64,000 nucleotides of DNA from positions 68,342 through 132,341 of the forward strand of contig NZ_LMIR01000001.1 of assembly GCF_001429165.1 (NCBI RefSeq), written 5' to 3'. This stretch comes from Agromyces sp. Root81 (lineage in GTDB: Bacteria > Actinomycetota > Actinomycetes > Actinomycetales > Microbacteriaceae). The position numbers and the translations under genes were made by a program. This document shows positions 24,888 through 35,278 of the stretch, in pieces (position 1 is the first letter of the stretch; each line of letters begins with the position of its first letter). The notes below the pieces were generated by a model. That model was not told where the DNA came from. It did not search any database and saw nothing but the letters and a program-made list of their open reading frames with translations.

Positions 24888-27800
24888 GTGACTCAGGCCT
24901 CAGCGCAGACGGACCCAGCCTCGACCGACATCGAGGGTGCGGTGCGAACCGAGCGCTCCGCCCATCTGCTGGAGGCGCTCGCCGCGCGCGTCGTCATCGC
25001 CGACGGCGCCATGGGCACGATGCTCCAGGAGCACGACCCGACCCTCGACGACTACCAGCAGCTCGAGGGCTGCAACGAGATCCTGAACGTCAGCCGCCCC
25101 GACATCATCGGGCAGATCCACGACGCCTACTTCGAGACCGGCATCGACGCCGTCGAGACGAACACCTTCGGCGCGAACTGGTCGAACCTCTCGGACTACG
25201 GCATCGACGACCGCATCGAGGAGCTCGCGGCGGCCGGCGCGGCCATTGCCCGGGAACGGGCGGAGGCGTGGCAGGCGCGCGACGGCCGGGAGCGCTGGGT
25301 GCTCGGCTCCATGGGGCCGGGCACGAAGCTGCCGAGCCTCGGCCACACGAGCTACGCGCACCTCAAGTCGACGTTCGCCCTCCAGGCAGAGGGGCTCATC
25401 CGCGGCGGCGCCGACGCCTTCCTGGTCGAGACCTCGCAGGACCTGCTGCAGACCAAGAGCGCCGTCAACGGCTGCAAGCAGGCGATCGCGGCGACCGGCG
25501 TGCGTCTGCCGATCTTCGTCGAGGTCACGGTCGAGACCACCGGCACCATGCTCATGGGCTCCGAGATCGGCGCGGCGCTCACGGCGCTCGAGCCGCTCGG
25601 CGTCGACGCGATCGGCCTGAACTGCGCGACCGGGCCCGACGAGATGAGCGAGCACCTGCGCCACCTCTCGAAGTTCTCGAACGTGCCCGTCATGTGCATG
25701 CCGAACGCGGGCCTGCCCGTGCTCGGCGCGAACGGGGCGAGCTACCCGCTCACTCCCGAGGAGCTCGCGACCGCGCACGAGCAGTTCGTGCGCGAGTTCG
25801 GCCTGGGCCTCGTCGGCGGATGCTGCGGCACCACGCCGGCGCACATGAGCGCCGTCGTCGCGAGACTGCGGGGCGCCGAGGCATCCGCTCGCCGTATCGA
25901 AGCCGACCCCGGTGTCGCGAGCCTCTACCAGCACGTCAGCTTCGAGCAGGAGAGCTCGTACCTCGCGATCGGGGAGCGCACCAACGCCAACGGGTCGAAG
26001 GCCTTCCGCGAGGCGATGCTCGACGAACGGTGGGACGACTGCGTCGACATCGCTCGCAACCAGGTGCGCGACGGCGCCAACCTGCTCGACGTCTGCGTGG
26101 ACTACGTGGGGCGCGACGGCGTCGCGGACATCCGCGAGGTGGTCTCGCGGCTCGCGAGCGCCTCGACGCTGCCGCTCGTCGTCGACTCGACCGAGCCGGC
26201 CGTGCTGCGGGCGGGGCTCGAGCTCATCGGCGGGCGCCCGGTCGTGAACTCGGTGAACTTCGAGGACGGCGAGGGGCCCGGCAGTCGCTTCGCCCGCATC
26301 ATGCCGCTCGTCAAGGAGCACGGTGCCGCCGTCATCGCGCTCACGATCGACGAGGAGGGCCAGGCCCGCACCGCCGAGAACAAGGTGCGCATCGCCTCGC
26401 GGCTCGTCGACACCCTCGTCGGCGAGTGGGGCGTGCGCGTCGACGACATCATCGTCGACGCCCTGACCTTCCCGATCGCGACCGGGCAGGAGGAGACCCG
26501 GCGCGACGCGATCGAGACGATCGAGGCGATCCGGCAGATCACCGCGAAGTACCCGGGCATCAACACGACGCTCGGCGTCTCGAACGTCTCGTTCGGGCTG
26601 AACCCCGCGGCGCGGTCGGTGCTGAACTCGGTGTTCCTGCACGAGGCCGTCGAGGCCGGGCTCACGAGCGCGATCGTCGACGCGGCGAAGATCGTGCCGC
26701 TCGCCTCGGTGCCCGAGGACCGGCGCAAGGTCGCCCTCGACCTCGTGTGGGACCGGCGGGAGTACGACGCCGAGGGCACCCTCACCTACGACCCGCTCGT
26801 CGCGATGCTCGACCTCTTCGCCGGCGTCGACATGGCTGCGATCCGCGATGCCCGCGCCGCCGAGCTCGCCGCGCTGCCCGTGGGCGAGCGACTCGAGCGC
26901 CGCATCATCGACGGGGAGGCGAAGGGGCTCGAGGCCGACCTCGACCTCGCCCGTGCCGGCGGGCTCAGTGCGATCGACATCATCAACGTGCACCTGCTCG
27001 AGGGCATGAAGGTCGTCGGCGAGCGCTTCGGCTCAGGTGAGATGCAGCTGCCGTTCGTGTTGCAGTCGGCCGAGGTGATGAAGAGCGCCGTGGCCCTGCT
27101 CGAGCCGCACATGGAGAAGTCGTCCGCCGGCGGCAAGGGGAAGATGGTCATCGCCACCGTGCGCGGCGACGTGCACGACATCGGCAAGAACCTCGTCGAC
27201 ATCATCCTCTCGAACAACGGCTACGAGGTGATCAACCTCGGCATCAAGCAGCCCATCGCCGAAATCATCAAGGCGGCCGAGGAGCACGACGCCGACGTGA
27301 TCGGCATGTCGGGCCTGCTCGTGAAGTCGACCGTGGTGATGAAGGAGAACCTCGAGGAGCTGAACGCCAGGGGGCTCGCGAAGCGCTGGCCCGTCATCCT
27401 CGGCGGCGCCGCCCTGACCCGCACCTATGTCGAAGACGACCTCGCGGGCATCTTCGACGGGCAGGTGCGCTACGCCCGCGACGCCTTCGAAGGGCTCGCC
27501 CTCATGGAGCCGCTCGTGGCGATCGCCCGCGGAGCCGACCCCGGGACTGTCGGCCTGCCTCCGCTGAAGAAGCGCATCCACCGACCGGGGCTCCTGACCG
27601 TCACCGAGCCCGAGCAGATGCCGGCGCGATCGGATGTCGCGGCCGACAACCCCGTGCCGACACCGCCGTTCTGGGGTACCCGCATCGTCAAGGGCATCGC
27701 GCTCGCCGAATACTCCGCGTTCCTCGACGAACGCGCCACGTTCATGGGCCAGTGGGGGTTGAAGCCGAGCCGCGCCGATGACGGGCCGAGCTATGACGAA

Positions 27801-28514
27801 CTCGTCGAGACCGAGGGCCGCCCGCGACTGCGCTACTGGCTCGACCACATCCTCGCCGAGGGGCTGCTCGACGCCTCGGTGGCGTACGGCTACTTCCCGG
27901 TCGTCGCCGACGGCGACGACATGGTCGTGCTCCACCACGGAGACGACCTCGACGGCCGACTCGGCGCCGCGGGGTTGCTCGCACCCGACGGCGGCTCGGG
28001 CGGTGCGATCGGCGGCGACCGGCTGCGATTCCACTTCCCGCGCCAGCGACGCGATCGTCACCTCTGCCTCGCCGACTTCGTGCGCTCGCGCGACTCGGGT
28101 CAGGTCGACGTCGTCGCCGTGCAGCTCGTGACCGCGGGGCAGCGAGTCAGCGAGGCGACCGCGAAGATCTTCGCCGAGAACCGCTACCGCGACTACCTCG
28201 AGCTCAACGGCCTCGCCATGCAGCTCACCGAAGCCCTCGCCGAGTACTGGCACTCCCGGGTGCGCGACGAACTCGGACTCGGCGGCGAGGACCCCGACGA
28301 CGTCGCGGGGCTCTTCAAGCTCCACTACCGCGGCGCTCGGTTCTCACTCGGCTACCCCGCGTGTCCCGACATGGAGGATCGCCGCAAGGTCGTCGAGCTG
28401 CTGAGGCCCGAGCGCATGGGCGTCGTGCTCTCGGAGGAGTTGCAGCTGCACCCCGAGCAGTCGACCGACGCGTTCGTCTTCCACCACCCCGAGGCGAAGT
28501 ACTTCTCCGTCTAA
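24888..28514 (+). CDS. metH: Cobalamin-dependent methionine synthase
   Basis: A 1208-residue, full-length enzyme that transfers a methyl group from methyltetrahydrofolate via cobalamin to homocysteine. Modules in order: homocysteine domain ([11 protein letters not shown]; zinc Cys in NCATGPDEM and GGCCGTTP), pterin-binding domain (about residues 350-620; [12 protein letters not shown]), cap and cobalamin domains with the lower-ligand His763 in GDVHDIGKN, and the AdoMet reactivation domain at the C-terminus. The start is the GTG at 24888 behind a leaderless promoter. The stop overlaps by 3 bp the stop of the convergent transporter gene. A candidate B12 importer lies next door. Confidence 0.97.
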   Translation: MTQASAQTDPASTDIEGAVRTERSAHLLEALAARVVIADGAMGTMLQEHDPTLDDYQQLEGCNEILNVSRPDIIGQIHDAYFETGIDAVETNTFGANWSNLSDYGIDDRIEELAAAGAAIARERAEAWQARDGRERWVLGSMGPGTKLPSLGHTSYAHLKSTFALQAEGLIRGGADAFLVETSQDLLQTKSAVNGCKQAIAATGVRLPIFVEVTVETTGTMLMGSEIGAALTALEPLGVDAIGLNCATGPDEMSEHLRHLSKFSNVPVMCMPNAGLPVLGANGASYPLTPEELATAHEQFVREFGLGLVGGCCGTTPAHMSAVVARLRGAEASARRIEADPGVASLYQHVSFEQESSYLAIGERTNANGSKAFREAMLDERWDDCVDIARNQVRDGANLLDVCVDYVGRDGVADIREVVSRLASASTLPLVVDSTEPAVLRAGLELIGGRPVVNSVNFEDGEGPGSRFARIMPLVKEHGAAVIALTIDEEGQARTAENKVRIASRLVDTLVGEWGVRVDDIIVDALTFPIATGQEETRRDAIETIEAIRQITAKYPGINTTLGVSNVSFGLNPAARSVLNSVFLHEAVEAGLTSAIVDAAKIVPLASVPEDRRKVALDLVWDRREYDAEGTLTYDPLVAMLDLFAGVDMAAIRDARAAELAALPVGERLERRIIDGEAKGLEADLDLARAGGLSAIDIINVHLLEGMKVVGERFGSGEMQLPFVLQSAEVMKSAVALLEPHMEKSSAGGKGKMVIATVRGDVHDIGKNLVDIILSNNGYEVINLGIKQPIAEIIKAAEEHDADVIGMSGLLVKSTVVMKENLEELNARGLAKRWPVILGGAALTRTYVEDDLAGIFDGQVRYARDAFEGLALMEPLVAIARGADPGTVGLPPLKKRIHRPGLLTVTEPEQMPARSDVAADNPVPTPPFWGTRIVKGIALAEYSAFLDERATFMGQWGLKPSRADDGPSYDELVETEGRPRLRYWLDHILAEGLLDASVAYGYFPVVADGDDMVVLHHGDDLDGRLGAAGLLAPDGGSGGAIGGDRLRFHFPRQRRDRHLCLADFVRSRDSGQVDVVAVQLVTAGQRVSEATAKIFAENRYRDYLELNGLAMQLTEALAEYWHSRVRDELGLGGEDPDDVAGLFKLHYRGARFSLGYPACPDMEDRRKVVELLRPERMGVVLSEELQLHPEQSTDAFVFHHPEAKYFSV

Positions 28515-29344
28515 CGGCGCGGCGTCGTCGTCGGGGCCGGTGCCGGCGCCTTGGCGCGCCGCAATGCCGAGAGCACGGCCGGGCCGATCGCGACGATGCC
28601 GATCACGGTCGTCACCGCGCGCACGGTATCCCACGTGAGGGTCGACGTGACGAGCGAGTACACGGCGAACGAGGCGAGGTTCTCGCCGATCGGGGCAGTG
28701 CCGTCGTAGGAGATGCCGGTGCTCGTGCCGACGGCGAACGGCCAGAACCAGAGGTTCATGAGGAGCCCGAAGGCGTACGACGCGGCGACCCCGTAGGCGG
28801 CGAGCATCGCGATCTCGAGCACGCGCGCACGGCGCACCGCCGCGGCCGTGGCCGCGCGCGGGCTGATCACCGGCAGGAGACCGGCTCCCGCGGCGATCCA
28901 GGCGCACGCGAACATCTGGAACGGCGTCCACGGCCCGAAGCCGCCCCAGAGCACCGACGAGACGGCGATCGTGAGCATGCCGAGGAGGAAGCCGAAGCGT
29001 GCTCCGAACGCCCGCCCGGCGAGGATCAGCAGGATGAACACCGCCTCGATGCCGCCGACGCCGGCGCCGGCGATGCGGATGCCCGCGCCGATCGCCGCGA
29101 GCACGCCCAGGAGGGCGACCGCCTTCGCCGAGTGCATCTGACGGTCGAGCACGGCGAGCACGACGGCGATGACCGCCGGCAGCACTGCGAACGCGACGAA
29201 CGGGGCGGCGCGCTGCGCATCGGCCGGCACCGCCGCGGCGACGAGCGGCCAGCAGAACGCGGCGAGGGCGAGTGCGCTTCCGGCGGCGAGGGCGACGGTG
29301 GTGCCCAGCCCGCGCCGGTCGGGGAGGAGGCCCGTGACGGTCAT
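28511..29344 (-). CDS. ECF transporter substrate-binding (S) component
   Basis: A 277-residue integral membrane protein with about 7-8 hydrophobic segments and the FQMFACAWIAAGAG block of EcfS-type proteins. It would capture a vitamin and pass it to the EcfT-AA' module encoded just upstream. Its ATG overlaps that gene's stop (ATGA). The substrate is not certain. The adjacent B12-dependent metH and a lipoprotein reminiscent of transcobalamin-type domains favour cobalamin or a precursor, by inference only. Confidence 0.82.
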   Translation of the reverse strand: MTVTGLLPDRRGLGTTVALAAGSALALAAFCWPLVAAAVPADAQRAAPFVAFAVLPAVIAVVLAVLDRQMHSAKAVALLGVLAAIGAGIRIAGAGVGGIEAVFILLILAGRAFGARFGFLLGMLTIAVSSVLWGGFGPWTPFQMFACAWIAAGAGLLPVISPRAATAAAVRRARVLEIAMLAAYGVAASYAFGLLMNLWFWPFAVGTSTGISYDGTAPIGENLASFAVYSLVTSTLTWDTVRAVTTVIGIVAIGPAVLSALRRAKAPAPAPTTTPRR

Positions 29345-31305
29345 GCGCGTGCCTCCGCCGCGGAGGCCGTGACGACGCCACGGTCGATGCGGAGTTCCCG
29401 GCTCGCGAATCGCCCGGCGAACGCACGGTCGTGCGTCGCGAAGAGCACCGCCCGCCCGGAGCCCGCGACGGCGACGAGCGCCTCGCCCACGAGACGCCGT
29501 GCGTCGGCGTCGAGCCCGCGCGCCGGTTCGTCGACGAGGAGCACCGCGGGCGACGGTGCCAGCTGGATCGCGATCGCGAGGCAGAGGCGCTCGCCCGCCG
29601 ACAGGTCGCGCGGATGGCGGAGCAGCAGTTCGTCGATGGCCGCCGCCGGGCGCGGCCGGCCGAGCAGGCGCAGGAACGTGTCTGCGGTGGACACGGGCGG
29701 CCGATTCGTGCGATCGGCACGATGGCATTCACCGGCGACCGTCGTGCTGAAGAAGAGATCGTCGAATCGTTCCGGCACAAGGGTGATCGCACCGCGGCGC
29801 TCCTTCGCGCTCAGCGTCGCGACGTCGACGCCGTCGATCGACACGCGGCCTGCGGCATCCGGCACCGCCAGGGCGCCCAGCAGGCTGCTCTTGCCGGCCC
29901 CGTTCGCCCCTTCGATCGCGACCACTTCGCCTCGGAGGAGGGCGAGACTCGCCTCGCGCACCGCGATCGTGTCGCCGTGGCGCACCTCGAGACCGCGAAC
30001 CGAGGCGAGCGGATGCCCCGGCGTCGACCCCGCCCGACTGGCGAGCGCCGCCGTGATCCCGGTCGGTGCGAGCTCGTCGGGCGCGGGTTCGGGCGGACCG
30101 GATGCCGCGATCAGCCGGGCCCCGCGGATCTCGAGCCAGGCATCGGCGATGCCCTGCCACTCGTCGGTGCGGTGTTCGGCGATCACCACGCAGGTGTCCG
30201 ACTCGTGCGCGACCCGGTCGAGCACTGCGCACACGCGGAGTCGTGCGGAGTCGTCGAGCTCCGCGAGCGGTTCGTCGACGAGCAGCAGCGCCGGGCGGCA
30301 GGTGAGCGCTGCGGCGATCGCGACGAGTGTCGCCTCGCCGGCCGAGAGGGCGGTGACCGGCCGCTCGAGCAGCCGGGCGATGTCCAGCTCGCCGGCCGTC
30401 TGCCGCACGCGCTCGTCGATGAGCGCGGCGTCGAGGCCCTGTGTCGTGAGGCAGAAGCCGATCTCGTCGCGCACCGTCTCGGCCACGAATGAGAGTCGGA
30501 CCTGCTGGGCGACGACCCCGACGAATCCGGCCGTCTCGCGCGGCGGGAACTCGCGCCGTTCGAGTCCGCCGATCTCGATGCGCCCGCGTTGCCGTCCGCC
30601 CTCGAAGTGCTGGAAGAGCCCGCTCATCGCGTCGAGCAGGCTCGACTTGCCCGAACCGGTCGCGCCGACGACCACGGTGAGGCTGCCGGGCGCCAGTGCG
30701 AGGTCGCCGGTGTCGAGTCGCCATCCTTCGCCCTGGTCGAGCGTGGCATCGGCCAGTGCGACCGGCCGTGCGGGGTCGGCGTCCGGCCGAGCGGATGCCG
30801 CGAACCCGCGCGCCTCCATCGACGCCGCGAGGGCGAGCGCGCGCTCGATCGTGTGCTCGAAGACGGGCACGAGCAGCGCGGCGGGCCCGCGTTCGCCGCG
30901 GAGGGCGGCCGCCCGGCGCATCCGACTCACCGACTGGGCCAGTGCGGGAGCCGTCGCCCATGCGATGACGAGCGCTCGGGAGACGGCGCGCACCGGTCCG
31001 CGAGTCGACCCGCGGACGAACAGCCGCTGCACGTCGATCAGCGCGTTCAGCACGCCGAACGCGAGGATGAGCGCCGCGAACGGGAGGGCGCTGAGTGCGG
31101 CGTTCCCGATGCCGCCGCTCGTGATCGGGCCGAAGAGCACGATGTGCGCGAAGGGACCGTCGAGGGCGACTCGCGGCAGGTCGAGGAGCAGCGCTCCGCC
31201 GCCGGAGCCGCCCCCGAACACGATGCGGTAGACCACGCGCGACACCACGAAGACGGCCGCGACGATCGCCGCCGCCCGCAGTGGTGCCGCGCGGAACCGC
31301 ATCAT
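29341..31305 (-). CDS. Fused ECF transporter EcfT-EcfA-EcfA' protein
   Basis: A 654-residue fusion of the whole energising module. Residues about 1-170 form an EcfT-like membrane domain ending in the coupling motifs RAAALRGE and MEARGFA. The first ATPase follows (Walker A GATGSGKSS, signature LSAGEATL, Walker B LLLVDEPLAELD), then the second (GANGAGKSS, LSAGERLCL, LLVDEPARGLD). In most bacteria these are three genes. Both ATPases keep their key motifs, so both look active. The start ATG overlaps the lipoprotein stop (ATGA), and its own stop overlaps the S-component start. Confidence 0.9.
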   Translation of the reverse strand: MMRFRAAPLRAAAIVAAVFVVSRVVYRIVFGGGSGGGALLLDLPRVALDGPFAHIVLFGPITSGGIGNAALSALPFAALILAFGVLNALIDVQRLFVRGSTRGPVRAVSRALVIAWATAPALAQSVSRMRRAAALRGERGPAALLVPVFEHTIERALALAASMEARGFAASARPDADPARPVALADATLDQGEGWRLDTGDLALAPGSLTVVVGATGSGKSSLLDAMSGLFQHFEGGRQRGRIEIGGLERREFPPRETAGFVGVVAQQVRLSFVAETVRDEIGFCLTTQGLDAALIDERVRQTAGELDIARLLERPVTALSAGEATLVAIAAALTCRPALLLVDEPLAELDDSARLRVCAVLDRVAHESDTCVVIAEHRTDEWQGIADAWLEIRGARLIAASGPPEPAPDELAPTGITAALASRAGSTPGHPLASVRGLEVRHGDTIAVREASLALLRGEVVAIEGANGAGKSSLLGALAVPDAAGRVSIDGVDVATLSAKERRGAITLVPERFDDLFFSTTVAGECHRADRTNRPPVSTADTFLRLLGRPRPAAAIDELLLRHPRDLSAGERLCLAIAIQLAPSPAVLLVDEPARGLDADARRLVGEALVAVAGSGRAVLFATHDRAFAGRFASRELRIDRGVVTASAAEARA

Positions 31306-31826
31306 CCCGCCGGGGTCGGAGTCTCCGTGCCGGTCGTGTAGACGAGGCCGACGCTCTGGCCGGGCTCGAGCTGCAGGGTGCCGAGGCCCTCCTGGGCGTA
31401 CTCCCACTCGGCATCGGCGGCGGGTTTCACCCAGAGCGCCCAGTACGCGTACGCCGGTGGCATCGATTGGCAGGACTCGACGAAGGAGGCCTCGCCCTCG
31501 ACCTCAACGGTCTCGTCGACGGCGGGGCGTTCGTTCACGCGGCAGACGATCTGATCGCCCCACTCCACCGACCCTTCGGTGCTGACGCCGGCCTCGTCGA
31601 GCGCCGACGATGCGGCGATATCGGAGGTCGCGTCGACGCAGGCCGACACCCCCTCGCCGTCGAGCGTGCCGAAGTCGACGACGACGCCGACGCCGTCGCA
31701 GTCGGAGGCGGCCGCCGCCGTCGCCGGCGCAGGCGTCGATTCGGCGGTCGGAGCCGGCGTCGACGCGGCGCAGCCGCTGAGGGCGAGCACGCCGACGAAG
31801 AGGACGGAGAGGAGGGGGGATCGCAC
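31302..31826 (-). CDS. Secreted lipoprotein of the ECF operon
   Basis: A 174-residue lipoprotein: signal sequence RSPLLSVLFVGVLALSGC with the lipobox LSGC, then a Thr/Pro/Ala-rich linker. The C-terminal domain (AYAYWALWVKPAADAEWEYA, then LEPGQSVGLVY) resembles the YW-x-W pattern seen in transcobalamin-like DUF4430 domains. It could present cobalamin to the ECF importer encoded in the same operon; this is inference. The GTG at 31826 is chosen because TAGGGT stands 7 nt upstream; GTG codons at 31835 and 31844 are alternatives. Confidence 0.72.
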   Translation of the reverse strand: MRSPLLSVLFVGVLALSGCAASTPAPTAESTPAPATAAAASDCDGVGVVVDFGTLDGEGVSACVDATSDIAASSALDEAGVSTEGSVEWGDQIVCRVNERPAVDETVEVEGEASFVESCQSMPPAYAYWALWVKPAADAEWEYAQEGLGTLQLEPGQSVGLVYTTGTETPTPAG

Positions 31827-31893
31827 GTCGACCACCCTACCCACGGGGCGATCCGCGGCGTCGTCGCGTGAAGTCGCGTGACATCGGCGCTGA

Positions 31894-31956
31894 TGACACC
31901 TGTCACGAAGGGCTTGCGAATCCGAGGAACCCTTCGGTTAGTCTGTCGGGACTGGC
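31894..31956 (+). promoter_or_regulatory. Upstream element of transglycosylase gene 1
   Basis: Contains a palindrome (TGACACCTGTCA, 31894-31905) and, at 31924-31956, the 33-bp block running from GAGG to TGGC. That block recurs with identical spacing before the two paralogous genes (33016 and 45282). ACTT follows. It may be a specialised promoter or leader element. Confidence 0.5.
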
Positions 31957-32040
31957 AACTTCCCGCGGGCGGAAGACGCTCGCGGATCGTCGCACGATGG
32001 GGGATCGGCCGGTGCGTCGCGTCCCCCGCTGGGGAGAAGC

Positions 32041-32943
32041 ATGAGCGCAGCGTCCGGAGTCTCGACCACCGCACGGCCCACGACAGGCGGATCGACCGGA
32101 CCAGGTTCTGCCCGCAGACGCCCACCGACACGCCGTTGGCGGTCGGTCGCCTCGGCGTCCGCGGTGCTCGGCCTCGCGGCGGTGGCGGGCACCGGCGTCA
32201 TCGCGGACGCGCCGGATGCGGATCGCGCATCGGCCATCGCGGAGACCGCGCAGCTCTCGGCGTCGACCGATCTCGACGCGAGCCAGTTGGGCGCGCACGA
32301 GGGCATCCTCACGGCACGTGCCACGCAGGACGCGTCGGACGCGCTCACCACCGCGGAGGCGGCGATCGCCGCGGCGAACGGCAAGTCCGATGCTGCCGAC
32401 CTCGAGGCATCCGTCGCCGCACTGCAGTCGTTCGAGCTCCTCGCCCCCGAACGCGTCTTCGTCCTCGCCGACGCCGCGCGCGCCCATGCCGCGACCGTGC
32501 AGGCCGCTGTCGCCGAGTTCGATCGCGTCGCCGCCGAGCAGGCGGCGGCCGAGCGTGCTGCCGCCGAACGGGCCGCGGCGGAGCGCGATGCAGCGACCCC
32601 GCCCGCGAGCGGTGGGCCTGCGCCGGCGGCGCCGGCGAATCCGAGCGAAGCGCAGCTCATCGCCCGCGACATGATGGCGGCGAGCTATGGCTGGGGGGAC
32701 GACGAGTTCGGCTGTCTCGTCGCCCTCTGGAACAAGGAATCAGGCTGGAACGTCACCGCCGGAAGCCCGGGAGGGGCCTACGGGATTCCTCAGGCCCTGC
32801 CCGGCAGCAAGATGGCGTCGGCCGGCGCGGACTGGTTGACGAGCGCGGCCACGCAGATCAGGTGGGGACTCGGGTACGTGGCCGGAAGGTACGGCACGCC
32901 CTGCGGGGCGTGGGCCCATTTCCAGGCGAACAACTGGTACTGA
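32041..32943 (+). CDS. Membrane-anchored lytic-transglycosylase-like protein, paralogue 1
   Basis: A 300-residue protein with three parts: a basic cytoplasmic tail and one membrane anchor (about residues 35-58), a roughly 140-residue Ala-rich helical region with EFDRVAAEQAAAERAAAER, and a C-terminal lysozyme-like domain of about 95 residues. The domain has the probable catalytic Glu in WNKESGWN, then AYGIPQALPGSKMASAG, TQIRWGLGYVAGRYGTP and a terminal WY. It probably cleaves or binds peptidoglycan at the cell surface. Two paralogues start at 33135 and 45372. The start is the ATG at 32041 behind GGGGAGAAGC. Confidence 0.85.
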   Translation: MSAASGVSTTARPTTGGSTGPGSARRRPPTRRWRSVASASAVLGLAAVAGTGVIADAPDADRASAIAETAQLSASTDLDASQLGAHEGILTARATQDASDALTTAEAAIAAANGKSDAADLEASVAALQSFELLAPERVFVLADAARAHAATVQAAVAEFDRVAAEQAAAERAAAERAAAERDAATPPASGGPAPAAPANPSEAQLIARDMMAASYGWGDDEFGCLVALWNKESGWNVTAGSPGGAYGIPQALPGSKMASAGADWLTSAATQIRWGLGYVAGRYGTPCGAWAHFQANNWY

Positions 32944-33002
32944 GTCCGCCGCCGCGGCGACGACATCAGCGGGGCGCAGGGGGCACCGATATGGATGACT
33001 TT

Positions 33003-33072
33003 CACAGGAGAAGCTGAGGTTCTGTCCAGAAGGCCTCGGCAGACTGGCCACTTCGCCCGGGCGCCCCCGCCC
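33003..33072 (+). promoter_or_regulatory. Upstream element of transglycosylase gene 2
   Basis: CACAGGA (33003) is followed 13 nt later by the GAGG-to-TGGC block (33016-33048) shared with paralogues 1 and 3, then ACTT and a small GC hairpin (33059-33072). Confidence 0.5.
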
Positions 33073-33134
33073 GTGGAACGTCGAACAAGGGTCGTCCAGC
33101 GCCATGCGCCACGGCGATCCGCCTCGTGAAAGTC

Positions 33135-34043
33135 ATGCAGAACCAGTCTTCTCCTTCTGAAACCAGTACGTCCGAAGTCCGCGAGACCGAAGCACTCCGC
33201 CCACGGTCGCGCCGCAACCGCCCCCTCTGGAGGAGCGGTCCGATCCTCGCGGCCGGGGCCGTCGTCGCCATCGGGGCGATGGTCGGCACCGGCTTCGCGG
33301 TGCAGTCCGCGGTCGCCGCCACGAACGACAGCATCGCCGAGACCGACGCCCTGCGCGACGCCGCGAACCTCGATGTCGAACAACTCGGCTCGCACGCCGG
33401 CATCCTCGAGGCCCGCGCGGTCAAGACCGCGAACGACACCCTCGCCGCGGCGAACGACACGCTCGTCTCAGCGCAGGGCAAGGCGGATGCCACGGAGCTC
33501 TCCTCCTCGGTCGCCGCACTCGGCAACTACCGGCTCCTCACGCCCGAGCGCGTTTTCGAACTCGCCGACCGCACCGAGGCGCACGCCCAGCCGGTTCGGG
33601 CCGCTATCGCCGAGGCCGACCGCGTCGCCGCCGAGCAGGCTGCTGCTGCAGCTGCTGCGGCCGCCGCAGCTGCTGCGGCTGAGGCCGCGAAGCCGACGGC
33701 GCCCTCGACCGGGTCGCGTCCGACCGGACCGTCGAACCCCAGCGGCGCCCAGGCGATCGCCCGTGACCTGATGGCCTCCATGTACGGATGGGGCGACGAC
33801 CAGTTCGGCTGCCTCGTCTCCCTCTGGCAGCGCGAGTCCGGCTGGAACGTCTACGCATCGAACTCCTCGAGCGGCGCCTACGGCATTCCGCAGGCCCTGC
33901 CCGGCAGCAAGATGGGCACGGCCGGCAGCGACTGGCAGACCAACCCGGCGACCCAGATCACCTGGGGCCTGGGGTACATCGCGGGCCGCTACGGCACGCC
34001 GTGCGGCGCCTGGGACCACTCGGAGTCGGCCGGCTGGTACTGA
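33135..34043 (+). CDS. Membrane-anchored lytic-transglycosylase-like protein, paralogue 2
   Basis: A 302-residue paralogue of the gene at 32041 with the same plan: N-terminal anchor (residues about 37-60, then TGFAVQSAVAATNDSIAETD), Ala-rich coiled region (QAAAAAAAAAAAAAEAAK), Ser/Pro linker, and a lysozyme-like C-terminus with Glu in WQRESGWN, AYGIPQALPGSKMGTAG and WGLGYIAGRYGTP. The ATG at 33135 is chosen because MQNQSSPSET aligns with MRNELTPPET of the third paralogue; a GTG at 33126 also fits. Genes 1 and 2 are a tandem duplication 190 nt apart. A terminator follows. Confidence 0.85.
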   Translation: MQNQSSPSETSTSEVRETEALRPRSRRNRPLWRSGPILAAGAVVAIGAMVGTGFAVQSAVAATNDSIAETDALRDAANLDVEQLGSHAGILEARAVKTANDTLAAANDTLVSAQGKADATELSSSVAALGNYRLLTPERVFELADRTEAHAQPVRAAIAEADRVAAEQAAAAAAAAAAAAAAEAAKPTAPSTGSRPTGPSNPSGAQAIARDLMASMYGWGDDQFGCLVSLWQRESGWNVYASNSSSGAYGIPQALPGSKMGTAGSDWQTNPATQITWGLGYIAGRYGTPCGAWDHSESAGWY

Positions 34044-34060
34044 CCCCGACCGATTGATCC

Positions 34061-34102
34061 AACGGCGGCGACGTCGGGCTCGCGCCCGGTGTCGCCGCCG
34101 TT
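34061..34102 (+). terminator. Intrinsic terminator after transglycosylase 2
   Basis: Perfect 12-bp inverted repeat (34061-34072 and 34091-34102) with an 18-nt loop, followed by a short T-containing stretch. Confidence 0.7.
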
Positions 34103-34161
34103 CGTCGTTCCACCGGCGCGCTCGCCCGCCCGCGGCATCCGCGTCTCGGTAGCCTGACGAC

Positions 34162-35223
34162 ATGAGCGAGCACGGAGGCGACGCCGGGAAGTCCTCGAAG
34201 CAGGGGCCGTTCGCCGGGCTCGTCGCGTTCGGCACCCGGGTCACGGCCTGGGCGCTCGAGCTGAAGCCCGCGCGGGCGTTCCTGCTCTATCTCGAACGCC
34301 ATGGGGCGATGCTCGCCGACAGCGTCACCTACCGCGTGCTCTTCTCGATCTTCGCCGGGGTGTTCCTCGGCTTCGCGATCGCGGGCATGTGGCTGGCCGG
34401 GAATCCCGATGCGCTCAAGGCGCTCGTCGCAACGGTCGACACCGCGATCCCGGGGCTCTTCGGCGAAGACGGATTGATCGCGCCCGAGGACGTCGTGCAG
34501 CCGCTGACGCTCAGCATCGCGGGCATCCTCGCCCTAGTGGGTCTCGTGGGAGCCGCGATCGGTGCGATCGGTTCGCTCCGCACGGCGTTCCGCCGGCTCG
34601 GCGACCAGGCCGACGACCAGACCTTCTTCGTGTGGGTGCTCCTGCGCGATCTGCTCCTCGCCATCGGATTCGGTGCGGCGTTCGCCGCCGCCGCCCTGGT
34701 GACGGTCTTCAGCACGACCGCCCTCGGCACACTGCTCGGCTGGTTCGGCATCTCGAGCCGAGACATGGTCTTCGATGCAGCCGCCCGGTTCGTCTCGATC
34801 GCCGTGATCTTCGCGATCGACACGCTCCTGATCGCGGTCATGTTCCGCGTGCTGTCCGGCATGCGCCCGAGCGCCCGCTCGCTCTGGACGGGTGCGCTGC
34901 TCGGCGGGGTCGGGCTCTCGGTGCTGCAGGTGCTCTCGAGCCTCTTCGTCGGCGGCGCGACGAGCAATCCGCTGCTCGCCTCGTTCGGCTCGCTCATCGC
35001 CCTGCTCATCTGGCTGAACCTCTCGAGCCAGGTCATCCTCATGGCCGCGGCCTACATCGTGACCGGTGTCGACGACGAGCACGATCGTGTGCGAGCGCGC
35101 TACGGCGCCCCGACGATGGCGATCAGGCGCATGCAGCGGGCCGAACGGCGGGCGGGCGATGCCGCGGCCGAACTCGTCGCCGCCCGCGAGGCCGTCGAGA
35201 AGGAGCGCGCGAGCGGTTCGTGA
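34162..35223 (+). CDS. YihY/BrkB-family membrane protein
   Basis: A 353-residue membrane protein with about six transmembrane segments. It has the family's SVTYRVLFSIFAGVFLGFAI opening (a variant of the usual AxxxAxxxxxSLxPL segment) and SLIALLIWLNLSSQVILMAAAY near the end, the most conserved part. Function is unsettled in the family despite the old RNase BN name. A basic coiled tail follows. TAGCCT lies exactly 6 nt before the ATG (34150-34155), consistent with a leaderless mRNA. Confidence 0.88.
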   Translation: MSEHGGDAGKSSKQGPFAGLVAFGTRVTAWALELKPARAFLLYLERHGAMLADSVTYRVLFSIFAGVFLGFAIAGMWLAGNPDALKALVATVDTAIPGLFGEDGLIAPEDVVQPLTLSIAGILALVGLVGAAIGAIGSLRTAFRRLGDQADDQTFFVWVLLRDLLLAIGFGAAFAAAALVTVFSTTALGTLLGWFGISSRDMVFDAAARFVSIAVIFAIDTLLIAVMFRVLSGMRPSARSLWTGALLGGVGLSVLQVLSSLFVGGATSNPLLASFGSLIALLIWLNLSSQVILMAAAYIVTGVDDEHDRVRARYGAPTMAIRRMQRAERRAGDAAAELVAAREAVEKERASGS

Positions 35224-35278
35224 GGCGGTCCTGGCACCGACCCGTGACGCGGCACGCCTCGCACGACAGAATGGGTGG

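Noticed and set aside
31860-32040. c-di-AMP (ydaO-type) riboswitch before the transglycosylase gene.
   Set aside because: Actinobacterial wall hydrolases often have one, but the conserved ydaO segments are not found; only the paralogue-shared block is.
33620-33700. Ala-rich simple repeat (poly-GCN) in transglycosylase 2 as a separate repeat element.
   Set aside because: It is simply the Ala-rich coiled region of the protein; similar stretches occur in its paralogues.
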